Source of the DNA: Erodium maritimum
Lineage: Eukaryota > Streptophyta > Magnoliopsida > Geraniales > Geraniaceae
Direction of reading: 5' to 3'
Assembly: GCA_963921825.1 (NCBI GenBank)
Contig: OY997590.1
Coordinates: forward strand, 54,612,012 to 54,676,011
DNA length: 64,000 nucleotides
Below the pieces are notes generated by a model. That model saw nothing but the letters and a program-made list of their open reading frames with translations. It made no database searches and was not told the DNA's origin. Positions 23,081-35,867 of the stretch are shown here, piece by piece. Within the stretch, counting starts at the first letter, position 1. Each line of letters begins with the position of its first letter. Made by a program: the position numbers and the translations under genes.

Positions 23081-24768
23081 TGTTAGTCTTAGTGCCCATA
23101 GTTCAATCCTAAATGTCCAAATGTATATATCATCGTTAGCAATAAAATTAAAGCGGCTTTATATTACTTATGTGTTGGAGTAATATATCGATGTGTGCTC
23201 CGATCTATGCCCACCATGCGAATAGAACCATAGATTGAGATAGATCACACTCGATGGGTCCCTAGTCAATAAAGCTTCATTAGAAGCGACTAGTATGAAA
23301 GATGGCTCTTTATGGCTTACGTTCTGTTAGTCATTGGAATGGGATTCCGGATTCTGATCATAGATATCATGTGGGACATGATATTGAACGACCCACCCTG
23401 AATATGTGCCATAGATTAAGTCATGAACATATTCAGTGTCGTAGCTTGTCTTGTATCCTTAGACCAAGAAGTCTTTGTGATCGCTATGTAGTCAACAACT
23501 GAGTTTGAATTGAGCCTAACGTTGTCCGTAACAGGGCTTCCATAACGGCCATGATTGGCTTGGGGACGGGCTACATGAGTGGCACGAAAGACGGCTAAGG
23601 GATTTATCCCTCATACTGAGGTATGGGAAAGATATTGGTTCTCGGCCGCTTGATCGAGAGTGAATGAAAGAATAGCATGGCCATGCACATGATACTGGGT
23701 ATCATATCTTTAGTCATCTCACATATCAAGGAACAGTGATTGAGAATAATAAGGATGACGGCTCTATGCCTTATCTCAATCAGGATATCGGAGATAAAAG
23801 GATAATGACAGGGATGACAGAAAGGTTAGAATCGACAGGGTCGATTCGTTATGCAGTGTCAGGCAATACTAAAGTCTCGTTAGTCGCCACTTAAATAGGA
23901 TCAAGTAAAATGGGATTTTACGTTGATCTATTGACATGCATAAACCTAAGGGTCACACCGGAGGGTGAAACTCATTGACACATTTATGGAGAATGGCCAA
24001 AAGGGAGTTGTCTCGGGACATGACCAAAACTGGGTTTTGGGTCATGTGCTCGTAAGTGAATAGGACTTTACAGATCAAGACAAGGCTTGGAGTCTTGGGA
24101 TTGATCGTGTCGGATAATGTTGGACATTTCCGGTATGGAAGGTTTGGAGGCGATGAGCGAATCACGGGACCTCGTTGGAAATGGTCACGGGCCATGTTCC
24201 AAGAGGCCCATAAAAGGCCCATGCAACCAAGGTCCATGGAACTAATTAATCAAGTCTTGATTAATTAGTACTAAGTAAGGAAGACAAGGATTAAGGTGTT
24301 GGTGATTCACTACCTAACCCAATCTTTTCTAGCCATACTTTATCCTATTTACACCTTACTTGACACCATACTTGTCCCATGCCTTTAGTTGGACAAGTAT
24401 GGGGTTTGTTATGTTTAAGTCATCCTTTTTCAACATAACAAACATAAGACAAGAATAGGAAACACAACTTCTCCCCCAATTCCCTTGCAATTTCAGGTTT
24501 GGCAAGCTCCCACCTCCATTTTTAGTGTTCTTGAGTCCTCAAAGAGAAGAACTACGTGGCTTCGATTCCCATGTGGATACGTAGGCGTTTTGGAGACTCA
24601 AGCCAATCATTCGTTACCCGGTGTTCTTGTTTTGGTTAGAAATAGTGCTGAATTTTTCTCTTGTGAATCCATTCTTTGTTAGTTGGTTCATGGTTTAATC
24701 GTCTCTTGGTTTTCATTGATTTTCCGCTGCGAGTTGATTCATCTCCAACCCTACCTCGAGACCCAACA
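23081..24768 (+). mobile_element. Copia solo LTR, TSD GTAGG
   Basis: Complete 1,688-bp LTR (TGTTAG...CCCAACA) flanked by GTAGG at 23,076-23,080 and 24,769-24,773. Same family as 7,089-8,776 and very similar over the whole length. Confidence 0.97.
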
Positions 24769-24773
24769 GTAGG

Positions 24774-25178
24774 GTCAAGGAAAGTGCTTAGATGGCCGCC
24801 GTGATCGGGGGTGTGATGACCCGAGTAGTAGTTGTATCTAAGTTCATAATTGAAAATCTCCTAAGGTGGTTGATACTTTTTTCGAGTCATATTTTACTTA
24901 TCAACTTGAACTGTTATACCATCATGGAAGTTAAATCACACCAAGTTCACGTATATTTGTATACTTTTCTCGCATGCACGATTCATCTTACATTGCTTGT
25001 TCTCTTGTTCTATGTGCTTAATGCATGCTCCTCCTAATTTGTAACAATACATCTCTGCCTCGTCACTGTAATTCTCTTTAGGGGTCGTGGTTGCTCCACC
25101 CCCAACTACGCTCACCAGAAAGTTTGCATGAGCGAACACGTATAATATAATAAAATGAATAACTAAACACTAACCTAG
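24774..25178. other. Intergenic, no gene seen
   Basis: An open + stretch at 24,792-25,037 lacks any recognisable motif. Nothing else is supported. Confidence 0.5.
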
Positions 25179-25189
25179 GGTAGTGCTGC

Positions 25190-27271
25190 TTTTTTTTTTA
25201 TCAGCAAGACATATATTAAAAGAACCTCTGACGAGGAGAAAGAGATAACAACATGAATCCAGCTACAGATTCAACCAAAAACCCAAACTAAATGAAAGGT
25301 AGGACGCAACCTACTGAAGATGAACAACTGATGAACAAGTTCTAAAAACTAGATTTATCTACCATGAAGCCCTGAAATATCGAACGCAGATTAAAAACTC
25401 CCAAAAGCAATGAAGGATCTGTAATCCGAATATAGCTACGATAAAGCTTAGAATTTGAAAAAACGGGTCTTGAGTACCCAAATGTGACTACCATGAAGCC
25501 CTGAGGGGAGTATAATCCAACTGACAAACCACACCGGAGAAGATCCAAGCCCTATCCTTGATTTGTTAAACCGACTCCCATCTCAATAGAGTTGCCCAAA
25601 TAAGGACATCAACTAAAATGCCGGTGGCCAACACCACTATCGGCTGAGACAGATTCGAATTACCATACGAACCCTAGCAAAAGGCTTCTGAAGGGCGAAC
25701 AGCACCCATGAAACTCGCCGGCGGTCAACGCCTTTAACCGACGAGCTCGACCCACCACCGGATCGAGATGAAGCGAAACCAATTACTAAAGGAGCATGTA
25801 TGAATAGGAGATGCTTAGCTTACCAAGGGAAAGGACGAAGGCAACTTCAAAACTGACCATCATGGCATGCACCCGTGTCGGCCCTCGACACGAAACCGGC
25901 CAACACCGAGAACCGCTTGTAGGGGACCCGGTATTTCTACCGAACACCAGGGTTGCCTTTCTGTCAGACATCGGCTACCACCGTTGAGGTCAAACACCAA
26001 CCACAGCCAAGAACTCCATAACCGAGATCCACCCAAAGCCTGACCCTAGAACCGAGTGCTTTTCCTAGCAACGAACCGAGCTGACCCCAAACGACCTCAC
26101 GCGCCCCTACTTTCACCGGAGAGTCCCTTTAGTGAGAACCTCATCTCAAACCACTCCGACATGGTGCAGGTAAAGGACGTCTGTGAAATTGCGCGACAAC
26201 AGCCTCAGACGACTTCGAACTCACGGGGGGACCGCTTGACGCTTCGGCCAACACCGAGAACGCAAGAAGAGGACCAGAATTTCTTCAAACCGGAGCCGAG
26301 AGAGGGGAGCCGCGATTCTGCCCTTGGAAGCCCGAGTAGGTCGGGATAACCTTCCGCACCACCAGGGAGGGTCAAGGCTAGAGGGCAGCGGACCAAGGAG
26401 GCTGAGCAAGGGCCAAACTCGTAGATCTGAGCCAAACCACAACGAAGATGCACACCACTTCGGCGACCGAACTCCGGGTAGAACATTCCGGTAGTACTCC
26501 GGCAAAGGGAGGAGCCTCCTCTCTGGAAAGCCAAGATCCGGGCCTCACTAGAAGAAGAGGAACAACGATTGATGCTGCAAGCTCCGGTGGCCGGAGGGGC
26601 GACCGCACTGGCCAGAAGAGAACCAGATCTGTCCGAGTTTTGTGCAGCAACGCCCAAACTCCAAGCTGCTCCGGCAACCGAGCAGCAGCGCCTACTCCAA
26701 GCTCCACTACCAGCACCCACCGGCGACTGTGCAGCAGCGACCAGACCGGCCTAAGCGACTCCGGGATGCACGACACGACAGATCTGGCCGACTTTGAGCA
26801 GCTATGTCCAAACTCTAGTTCGCTCCTGCAGCAGCGTACCAACTCCAAGCCCCACGACCAGCACCCACCGGCGACGTAGCAGCAGCGACTAGCCCGGCCA
26901 GAGCAACTCTGGGAAGCTCGACACGATTTTAGAGAGAGGGAATCAGATCTGATTAGAGCCCCTCAGATCTGCCGTCAAGAGTCGAGACCAGGGCGGGTTG
27001 AAGGCGCCAGAGAAGAAGCCCGTCGTCGGAGACCCGAACGAGACCGGTGGCGGGGAAGCTGAGTACAGGGAAGGGGCACAGGGGAGGGCGAAAAGAAGGA
27101 GCAGCCGGGAGGGAGGGAGGAACAGAAGCTAAGGTTCCTTGCCGACAACAGCCGTGGCTGTCACTTGCGAGGAAGAAGGGGCGGCGTGCTACTGAGCTAA
27201 AGAGAGGCGCGGTTTTCAAGTCAGAGAAGGTTTTTCTAATTCAAACCGATGTTGGTGTTAATGACACTGGT
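25190..27271 (-). mobile_element. Internally deleted LINE-like element (5' leader plus 3' tail)
   Basis: The left edge is a T run followed by ATCAGCAAGACATATATTAA, the inverted L1-type 3' tail. The right two-thirds (about 26,050-27,220) is GC-rich sequence like the leaders at 40,740-41,200 and 58,550-59,600. No reverse transcriptase is present. GGTAGTGCT occurs at 25,179-25,187 and 27,272-27,280, extending to 11 bp with one mismatch, and may be the target duplication. The many overlapping GC-rich frames (26,205-26,879, both strands) are not supported as genes. Confidence 0.5.
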
Positions 27272-27436
27272 GGTAGTGCTTCTTTAAGATATAGCGTTTT
27301 TGGATTTGGGGTACCCACCGCTTCTTTGTGTGATCGACGGGTTCTTAGCGTTATATTACTTGTTGAATTGATGACATGTACACATTCATCTCTTTGAGTG
27401 AAGCGGGGCCTGTGCAATCAGTGATTAGGTGGGGAG

Positions 27437-29560
27437 AAGGATTATGGGAGGCCAAGCACAAGATGTTTGATTTAATAGCCAACTTTCAAGGGTTTAGGAA
27501 CAAAATAACTTAGATAACTGTTAAGGATGTTATCTTGGATGATCCTCACGCAATCAAAGAAGCTGCATCAGGCTACTTTGGGTCAATTTTCTCTGAACCA
27601 ACAACAAACCACATAAATCTAGATCATATGAACTTCAAGTCAATCTCAGAAGACCAAGCTAATGATTTGGAAAGGCCCTTTACTGAAGATGAGATCATCT
27701 TGGCTCTAATGTCTTGCCCTGGTGATAAGGCTCCAGGCATTGATGGTTACACCCTCAAGTTCTATCAGGTGTGTTGGCCAATTCTCAAATTTGATCTGCG
27801 AAATTTTTTGCATTATTTTCACTTGTCAGGGCACTTCGGAAAATGTCTGAACTCTTCATTCCTCACATTGATCCCTAAAAATGATACCCCTCTCACTTTT
27901 GGAGACTATAGACCCATAAGCCTCATTTCTAGTCCATACAAGATTCTCTCTAAACTGTTATCAACAAGGTTGAAAGCAGTGGTTGGCTCTCTGGTAGGAT
28001 TTGAGCAGACTGGTTTCATAGCTGGAAGACAGATCCTAGATGGGGTTTTAGTGGCTAATGAAGTATTACACAAAATCAAGAAATCCAAAATTCAAGCTCT
28101 TTTTTTCAAAGAAAACTTTGAAAAGGCATTTGATAAGGTTCACTGGATGTTCATTATGAAATTACTAGCCAAGATAGGCTTTGGCCCCCTATGGAGGATG
28201 TGGATGATCTCTTGTTTCAAAGCTCATGTCTCCATACTTATAAATGGTTCCCCATCCTCAGACTTCCAAATTTTTACAGGCATTAGACAAGGTTGTGCAT
28301 TATCTCCTCTTATCTTTGCATTGGCAGCTGAGGCTCTCAATCAGATAATGAAAAATGGGTTAATCCATGACCAATTCCAAGGCATATCCTTAGGAGCAAA
28401 TGGCCCAACAATATCCCTCCTCCAATTTGCAGATGACACTCTATTCTTTATCCAGGCTACTCCCCAAGGAACTCATCACTTGAAGAATGCTCTCTCATTA
28501 TTCAGATTAGCATCAGGTCTCAAGGTAAATTATAGCAAATCCACCTTGACCCCTCTCAATTTGTCAGCAGAAGATAGCCAAAATTATGCAGACATTAAAA
28601 AGAGTCTTGGTCTGTGGCAAGAAGAGTTGTTATCCTTTGGAGGAATGATCACCCTCATTAAATCAACCCTCAGTGCTCTACCTCTATACTACTTCTCATT
28701 ACTTAGAGCCCCAAAATCAGTCCTCAAAGAAATGGAGATTGCTTTGGTGATCCAACACTTTGGTGACAAAGGCCTAACATGGGTGCTTGGCAAAGGGAAT
28801 AAGATCCTATTCTGGCAAGATCATTGGTGGGGAGAAATACCTCTCAAGTCCCTCTTCCCCAGAATTTACTCACTATCAAATGCCAAAAACAAATTTATGC
28901 AGGATATATGGGAGAATGGCTCATGGGATTTAAATTTGAGAAGAGAGCCTCTAGGAAGGGAAGCTCAAGAATGGGGGCTCTTTTAGCTATTCTAAACTCA
29001 ATACATCTAACAGATATGGAGGACAAACTTTGCTGGAACTTGAATGAAAAAGGATTCTCTGTCAGTAGAATCTATACTTTGCTTGCTCAACAAGGAATTC
29101 AAATGTTGAATGGACTTCAAGAGTTTGGTTGGCTGGGGTTCCTCCTAAGATTTGTGCCTTCTCTTGGCTTGCTTGCCTTGAAGCTGTTCCCTCCAAATGT
29201 TTCCTAGAAGGGAGGGGCATGGAACTCTCCCTACAGCAACTGATCTGTCCCCATTGCAATTGGGATCTAGAAGATGGGGCACACATCCTTTTACATTGTA
29301 AAAAGGCCTGGGGAATTTGGAATAAAATTTGTAGTTGGTAGGAGGGTTATTTGGGTTTGTCCTGCTAATGTGAAGATGTTATTTTGTTCTTGGTTCTCTT
29401 TGGTTCCTGCTAAATTAAGGAGATGTTGGGGAAGCATTTTACAAGTTACTATTTGGCAAACTTGGCTGGCAAGAAACACTCTCTTATTCAATGGAATTGA
29501 TGAGTCCTCAGAAACTATTTTCAACATAATTATCAACAAGGTTTATGGCTGAGAATGGTC
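27437..29560 (+). pseudogene. L1-type LINE ORF2 remnant (reverse transcriptase and zf-RVT)
   Basis: From about 27,500 the frame (one stop near 27,512) enters VKDVILDD and an open frame from 27,535 to 28,986. Reverse transcriptase motifs are in order: PGDKAPGIDGYTLKFYQ, LIPKNDTPLTFGDYRPISL, GFIAGRQILDGVLVANEVLH, EKAFDKVHW, GIRQGCALSPLIFALAAEAL and the active site FADD at about 28,430. The thumb is shortened: KKSLGLWQEELLSFGG shows a deletion of some 50 residues relative to typical L1. After 28,986 the zf-RVT part continues in other frames (PPKICAFSWLACLEAVPSKC at about 29,140, then a CPHCNWD...HILLHCKKAW region, then TIWQTWLARN near 29,455). Endonuclease and ORF1 are absent. It is 5'-truncated, and its 3' part lies at 34,292-35,120 beyond an inserted LTR. 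Confidence 0.85.
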
Positions 29561-30589
29561 TTCATTCAGTGATAACTATCATTTTACCCTTATGGATTGG
29601 GTCAATACCCCAAGATCCTGCTCAAGAAAATAACAACCTTACCTCTACTTGGCTCTTCTTCAACTGGTTTTGTCACGCCCCAAATCCGGTATTGACCGGA
29701 CTCGAGACGTGATTTGAAAATAATACAAAAAGTAACAACAAAAAATGTCTCAAATCCACTATAACTCTCCAATTTAGTTTCCAACAAAGTATCTCAATTA
29801 AATGTTCCATAATAAATTCTTTAAACATAAGGTTCGCAACCAAAGATAGGACCATGATTGTAACTAAAGACAAAAGCACCCGGACCCACCGAAGCTCCTG
29901 AGTTTCGAGTCCACTACTCAACAAGCACGCCTGAAACAACAGTCAATAAAACAAATAGGGGTGAACTTACGCTCAGTAGGGAAAATAGATAAACAGTTTA
30001 ACCCCCAATTTAGAAACAAAATAGCTTTAGCATGACAATACATATTGCAATTAAAACTTTTAAACCAAAAGATGTTATAACAAAGGCAAGATAAGAACAA
30101 TACCACATCCTTAAGGATAACGGTCTTTAAGTTTAATAAATAGAAATTCACAATTTCGTTCGGGATTCAATGATACGGAGAACTAAGAAGATGTTGAAAC
30201 ACGGGAATAAAACGGGTATTTAACGCGTTCAAAGAGCCAGTAACAATCATAGAAATATAGTAAACAATGCATTTATTAACAATCAATAGAAGATAGAGCG
30301 TTTAAGTAATTCTGTGGGACATGAAGTCACCACCCTCTGATCCACAATACTATTTGTGTCATGTCGGATCCCATACTCCGATCCACAAGAGTGTTCGTGT
30401 CATATCAGATTTTCCCTCGGTTTAGAGGAGGCACATACATCGGGCTACCGGTAACAATCCATGAGGGACGCTTATCGTCGGGATTCTCGGCAATGCCCCC
30501 AAAGGACCATATGTCATAGGGAACCAAGGTAATCCTCCCGCGGGACGCATACACTCGGGTGAATCTCAAGTAACCAATCCATGCAGGGT

Positions 30590-31080
30590 AAACCATCCAA
30601 ATGCCCCGCAGGGTCCAATAACCAATGCCCCGCGGGGTCCAATAATCAATGTCCCGCAGGATCAACCAACCAATGCCCCGCAGGGTCCTCCAATCAATAT
30701 CCCGCAGGATTAACCAACCAATGCCCCGTAGGGTCCTCCAATCAATATCCCGCAGGATCAACCAAAAAATGTCCCGCATGGTCCTCCAATCAATATCCTG
30801 CAGGATCAACCAAACAATGCCCTGCAGGGTCTACCAATCAATATCCCGCAGGATTAACCAACCAATGCCCCACAGGGTCCTCCAATCAATATCCCGCAGG
30901 ATCAACCAAACAATGCCCCGCAGGGTCCTCCAATCAATATCCCGCAGGGTCCTCCAATCAATATCCCACAGGATCAACCAAACAATGCCCCGTAGGGTCT
31001 ACCAATCATATCCCGCAGGATCAACTAACCAATGCCCCGCATGGTCTACCAATCAATATCCCACAGGATCAATTAACCCT
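30590..31080. repeat. Minisatellite of about 20 units of 24 bp inside the LTR
   Basis: Two alternating 24-bp forms (CAATCAATATCCCGCAGGAT plus four bases, and CAACCAATGCCCCGCAGGGT plus four) run for nearly 500 bp. Both + frames stay open by chance because 24 is a multiple of three, giving NQCPAGSTNQYPAGSS-like peptides. The sister LTRs lack this array. Confidence 0.93.
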
Positions 31081-33150
31081 TGCAAAACGCACTCAAGAGA
31101 ATAACACGCCAACACATCATACAACCAAGCTTAACAAATCACAATTTCATCACAACACACCAATGATATCCGTATATACCTTTACACTTACCGCTATACT
31201 TACCAACCACGTTCCATTGGTCCATCGATCACCTGATCGTACCCTCTGACAGAATCAGTCATACTCGATCATCCATTCAATCATTCAATCACTCAAGCAT
31301 CCAATCAATCATTCAAGCATCCAATCAATCATTCAATCAAGCATGCAATTTATCTAGTTTCGTTAGACCCTTAATTTATCTTAAACCAAGCAAACAATGC
31401 ATGTGAGGCAAACACAACTAATCCGATGGCTCATCACGGCCTCTCTACCAGTAAAGCAATTTCCCAAGTATTGAAAGCGAGTTAAACTAGTTGTTCACAT
31501 CCTATGCATGCATGCTAGACACGTCCGGTTATTAGTAATTGAAAGACGATTATTCTAGTTATTCGCATCATATATGCAATTATAGGACCTTTCCGATTTT
31601 ATTAACCTAATAGACATACTAAGTATTGAATTGCACGAGGAGTTTAGTATTTCCCCTACCTTGTGGTATTCCTCTAATAATACTCCTAGCTGCTGACGAT
31701 CGGGCCAACTCCGTCTTCTCGGGCGAAGTCCAAGTTCTCGGGCGAAGTCCAGTCTGGGTTTGACAGATAAAAAGTCCAACAGATCCGGTATTTGTCCAAA
31801 GGTCCTTTGATGTCTAATTAAACCTTTAATTGCCCACCTTAAATTAATTAAATCAGTTAATTCATATGATTTTAAAAAGGTTTTCTTTGAAACTAGGTTG
31901 ACCCGGATCCGAGCCCAAACCCGAGCCCAGACCCGAGTCCAGACCTTAACCCGGTTCCAGACCCGATTCGAACCCGGATTCAACTCTGGGCCTGGCCTGA
32001 AGCCTGGTCCGGCCCAAACCACATTCCGGGCCCAAGGCCTGCCTTGATCTCGTCTAGCCCAACAATTCCCCAGGCCCAAGACTGAAGTCAGGCCCAACCT
32101 TCGTTGCTTGGGTCCGTTGTCTTCGAAGCAGCTCCGACGACGTCTCCGGCGAGCACTCCGGCGTCGCCAGGGCGGCGTGGTGGCAGGGAAAGCCGGAGAA
32201 GGACTGGTCGAGGATGAGAGAGGCGCCAGGGAGAAACGACGGTGGCCAACGCGCGATTTAACGCCACCTCGTCTCATATCTAACGACGGTGGAGTTTTCT
32301 TCGACGTTGCTCCGGTTAGAATGCTCGAATCGAGCTTGGAAAGAGGGGAAAACATGTGCTAGGAGGTCGGGGAAGGAGAGGGACGGCGTGAGAAGCACCC
32401 ACCGTGCTATTCATCTTCGCCGGCGATGGGTTGAACTCGGGACCGCGAGCCTGAGTTGTATTCCGACGAGTTAGTCTCAGATCTGTGCGTGGTGACTCGG
32501 TTTGAGGACGGGCGAAGTAGAAGAAGGGAAAGAGAGTGGGGACGAGGGTGGAGATGGAGAGTGTAAGGGATGAACGGAGCTGATTTTGGCGAGGCGCGCG
32601 AGAGAGAGATCGGAGAGAGAGAAGAGAGAGATGAGGGATTGGGGGCAACGTGTTCTCCTTGATGTGCGTGCAGCTACGCGTGAAGAATAGGGATGGCAAT
32701 AATACCCAGGCCCAACGGGGACCCGACCTGCCCGACCCGAAAAAATCGAGCCAGACCCGGCCCATTGTACAAACGGACCGGGTACGGGTAGTTTGATCGG
32801 GCTTTTAACCGGGCTCGGGTCGGGCTCGAGATTGGTACTACCCAGCCCAGACCCGACCCGATAGGTTACTAAATAAAAAAAAACTAAATTTATTTGTTAA
32901 TTTTTACGTTCCTACCCTGCATATACAATGAAAAATCAATTGTCTATTTATTTGTTAATTTTTAAAGGTTTATAGTTATTTTTTATATATACATATACAC
33001 GCAGGTTTGTTGTCACATTTATTATATATAATTGTACAAGAGCGGATAAAAGAGAAATTTAATTTTCTTATTTGTATATGTAGTTGAAAGAGTAAATTAA
33101 GTTGCATGTCACACATGTTTGGTCTTATACATACTATAATATATATATAT

Positions 33151-33409
33151 AGGATAACAATCAGGTACAAACTTACATCTTTCGTCAGAACGTAGAACTT
33201 TCAATCTGGGCCCTTGAATCATAGAATTAAAGGCCCAGATTTAATGCATATCTTTTAATATCTTTTAAATTAATGCATATCTTGTAATTGATTTCGTAAT
33301 CAATCAACCCCCCACCCCCCTGAATTTTGGTGGCCATCCGATCTAGTTAATTAATGGCCCAGATTAGTTTTACGTTCTGACCCGAAATAAGGTTTGTACT
33401 TGATTGTTC

Positions 33410-33413
<4 letters not shown>
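33151..33413. mobile_element. 263-bp TIR element (MITE) in the hAT
   Basis: The left end AGGATAACAATCAGGTACAA pairs with the right end read backwards, AGGGGAACAATCAAGTACAA; similarity continues about 45 bp inward (TCAGAACGTA). It lies inside a TA-dinucleotide tract (TA repeats at about 33,140-33,150 and 33,414-33,445), so the target duplication is hidden. Superfamily uncertain. Confidence 0.8.

Positions 33414-33445
<32 letters not shown>
33414..33445. repeat. TA microsatellite
   Basis: About 16 TA units directly next to the MITE. Confidence 0.9.
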
Positions 33446-33448
<3 letters not shown>

Positions 33449-34291
33449 ATTACATGAATATAATCATAAATATGTACAAATTATGGTGTTTTATACATAT
33501 AAAGTATAATTACATGAATAAACTGTATAAAACATGTTATGTTAGTAGTATATTTTATTGTTTTTTTATATATGAATACTTATTTGTTGTATGGTTACTT
33601 TATTTCCGAATTTATTAAATATGGATTCTCAATCCAATTTTATTTATACTCACGTGGTTGTGAGTAATAGTGAACCCTTGAATGGGGATCAAGTGGTTAA
33701 CTTACCGATTCATAATAATGAAGATGTTGTCCCTAGCACAAATTCGGAGCCGGTTTGATGTTACTTGTTTTACCTATCCGAGATGATAAGATTATATGTG
33801 TCATATAAATATATGAAACTTTTATGCATCATATATACATGATTTGTCAATATAAATTGAGTAGTGAAATAAAATTATGGTGTCACGGGCGGGTAGGGTA
33901 ATACCCGACCCGGTCGGGCCACAAGCGGGCCGGGTAGCAAACGGGCCATTATCGGGTCCCGGACGGGCTCGGGCCATATGTAGGGAAATCGGGCCGGGTA
34001 CGGGTATCACAAAACCCGGCCCAAACCCGGCCCATTGCCATCCCTAGTGAAGAAGGAAGCTGAGTGGGCTAGGGTCTCCAATTCGCGCGAGTTGGGCCTA
34101 ATTTTTTGCGGTCTGGCCCAGTTCGTCCCTGACCGGCCCAGTCAGCCCAAATTCCTCTTATCCTTTTTTTTATTTCTTTTTCTTTTCTTTTTCTTTTGAA
34201 GTCGATCCAATTTTCCCACTCGATTTTCCCCCGCGACATTGCAGACGATAAAATTAATATTTCTCTTCTTTTAATTTAGCCGGTCTTTACA

Positions 34292-35120
34292 GGTTTCGAG
34301 CCTCCCTACTTCTACTCTGTCCTTTTGCCCGGGGTTTGGGTTTGGGTGGTCTTGGGTGGTTTGGGGGTGTGAGCTTTAGGTGTTTGTGAGGCTTAGGAGT
34401 GTTTTTGGGGTCTCCTCTGCCTTCTGAGTGTGGGGTTCTCTTGATCTGAGTGTGGGCTTTTTCTTTTGAGTGTTTCTTTTCTTAGTTCTTTTTTCCTTTT
34501 GCAGGTGTTGTGTTTCCTTGGGGCGTAAGGCACTGAGGTGCTATGGGAAGTGATCTCTTCTCAGCTCAATAACACATCACTCACTTGCCACTTGAAGTTG
34601 TATACCCTTTTACCAAAGCTCAGCAATCCTGCTCAACAAAATTCTCCATACACGGCTTCCTTTGTTGCTCTTCTGAGCCGACCACCAAACTGCTCATTCA
34701 TCTTCATCTTCAAGCTCCCTCATCCTCGCAACCCCTTCACTGAAGTCTAGATGATCAGATCCAACTTGAGCCTCCCCCATCCACTTGATCTCATGTAGTG
34801 TTACCTCATCTACAAGCTAGCTGCATTCAACTTCATGATGCTCCAAAGTTTAAATGCTGCAGAATTTTTAAAACACCTTCTTTGCTGCAATTTCAAGACA
34901 ACAACTTCAACCCTTCAGCTATGAAGGACCAAATCCTCTTCCACTTCATATTTCTCTATCTGCATAATACCTACTCAGTTATTATTTACTTATTGTTCTA
35001 CTTTCAATCATGTTTTTTGTCTCTTAAATCCCCCAATCTATAGACATATTGCATTTTTTGTAACAGTTTTCTACTTCAGAAGAGGGTCTTTAATATATTG
35101 TCTTCGCTGATAAAAAAGAA
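34292..35120 (+). mobile_element. 3' part of the split LINE
   Basis: Continues the LINE after the solo LTR. It ends with TTTAATATATTGTCTTCGC then TGATAAAAAAG, the L1-type tail used by other LINEs in the window. No domain was recognised in its frames. Confidence 0.7.
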
Positions 35121-35566
35121 ATAAGGAAGAAATGGCGACATAAGGAGTACGTTGAGAAAATGGAATTTAATTTAGAAAAACACTTTGATTAGAATGTAAT
35201 CCCATCGTAGAAAGATTTACTCAAAACTCTCGTGGTCATACGTAGCCATCCCAGATCGACTTCGATTCATTACATGTTTGAATTGACTTGTTCTCAAGTG
35301 GTTTGAATTCAAGCTAAATATAATTTCATAATTCGACAAAACTAAAAATGTTCAAACCCAGCTTGTGTAGGTGTAATTGTCCCACTATTTTTTTTTTCAA
35401 ATATCCCCACTGAGTTTTGAATCTGACCCTATTAACATGAAAACTTAAGAATTTGAGTGGTCAAATAGTTGACTTTTAAATACAACGAGGGGAAATAAAA
35501 GGCGAGCAACAGCAATGCTTCGTCTCTCATAGTTGTCATTTACAAGTTCCATTGAAGGAAATAAGG
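35121..35566 (+). promoter_or_regulatory. Upstream region of peptide gene 1
   Basis: AT-rich, no frames. TTTTAAATACA at about 35,474-35,484 is a plausible TATA box some 85 bp before the ATG. Confidence 0.35.
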
Positions 35567-35867
35567 ATGGTCAGAACCTACAAAGCTTTGTATATCCTCT
35601 TCTGCCTCTTCTTTATCATATCAACGACCCATCATAGTAACCTTGTTGCTGCACGAAGCTCACATGGACATGGAAAGTTTCTTCAAAACGGTACTCTCTC
35701 TCTCTCTCTTTACTATACACATATTCATTCATATGTTATTATTTATATCCTATGTGTTTGTAACAAATCATATTTACACGGGGAGACCGAAAGACTTGTC
35801 GAAACATAATCAAATTGGTATTAATCGACCAAATTCACCTAAATCCGCTGGCGGCCATGGTCGTTAA
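35567..35867 (+). CDS. Short secreted peptide precursor, two exons (peptide gene 1)
   Basis: Exon 1 is 35,567-35,690 (124 nt), the intron 35,691-35,793 (GT..AG, phase 1), exon 2 35,794-35,867, giving 65 residues. ATG 35,567 starts MVRTYKALYILFCLFFIIST, a clear signal peptide with a hydrophobic core at about 8-20 and likely cleavage near VAA/R. The mature part is small, basic and Ser/Gly/Pro-rich, ending NRPNSPKSAGGHGR. This is the layout of plant signalling-peptide precursors (PIP, CEP or SCOOP type). The SxxSAGGxGR tail is reminiscent of SCOOP peptides, but I cannot match any family consensus. The exon-1 length, intron phase and QN/G boundary are identical in peptide gene 2. The acceptor site is weak (poor pyrimidine tract); an alternative acceptor 9 nt upstream changes the frame. 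Confidence 0.5.

Larger units (their letters stand above)
32688..34046. mobile_element. Non-autonomous hAT element, TSD GTGAAGAA
   Basis: Terminal inverted repeat TAGGGATGGCAAT at the left, with its complement ATTGCCATCCCTA at the right. GTGAAGAA flanks both ends (32,680-32,687 and 34,047-34,054), an 8-bp duplication typical of hAT. Both subterminal regions are rich in ACCCG/CGGGT. The interior is AT-rich, with no transposase, and holds a smaller TIR element. Confidence 0.96.
29671..34291 (-). mobile_element. Gypsy-type solo LTR, TSD GGTTT, with nested hAT
   Basis: Begins TGTCACGCCCCAAATCCGG and ends GGTCTTTACA, flanked by GGTTT at 29,666-29,670 and 34,292-34,296. After removing the hAT and its duplication the LTR is about 3.25 kb. 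By internal sequence (for example GACATGAAGTCACCACCCT) it belongs with the nested LTR at 42,090. It splits a LINE whose 3' tail resumes at 34,292. The 266-codon - frame at 31,555-32,355 falls in a low-complexity ACCCGA-rich and GC-rich part and is not taken as a gene. Confidence 0.95.

Noticed and set aside
26205-26879. Overlapping 94-171-codon frames on both strands
   Set aside because: GC-rich LINE-leader sequence, no domains, and frames on both strands at once.
30590-31080. CRISPR-like regular repeats
   Set aside because: Units abut without unique spacers, and the locus is a plant LTR; it is a minisatellite.
30581-31249. 222-codon + frame and an overlapping 151-codon frame in another phase
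   Set aside because: Both are by-products of a 24-bp tandem repeat; a unit divisible by three keeps frames open.
31555-32355. 266-codon - frame
   Set aside because: Lies in low-complexity, ACCCG-rich LTR sequence, has no domain and continues through known repeat structure.
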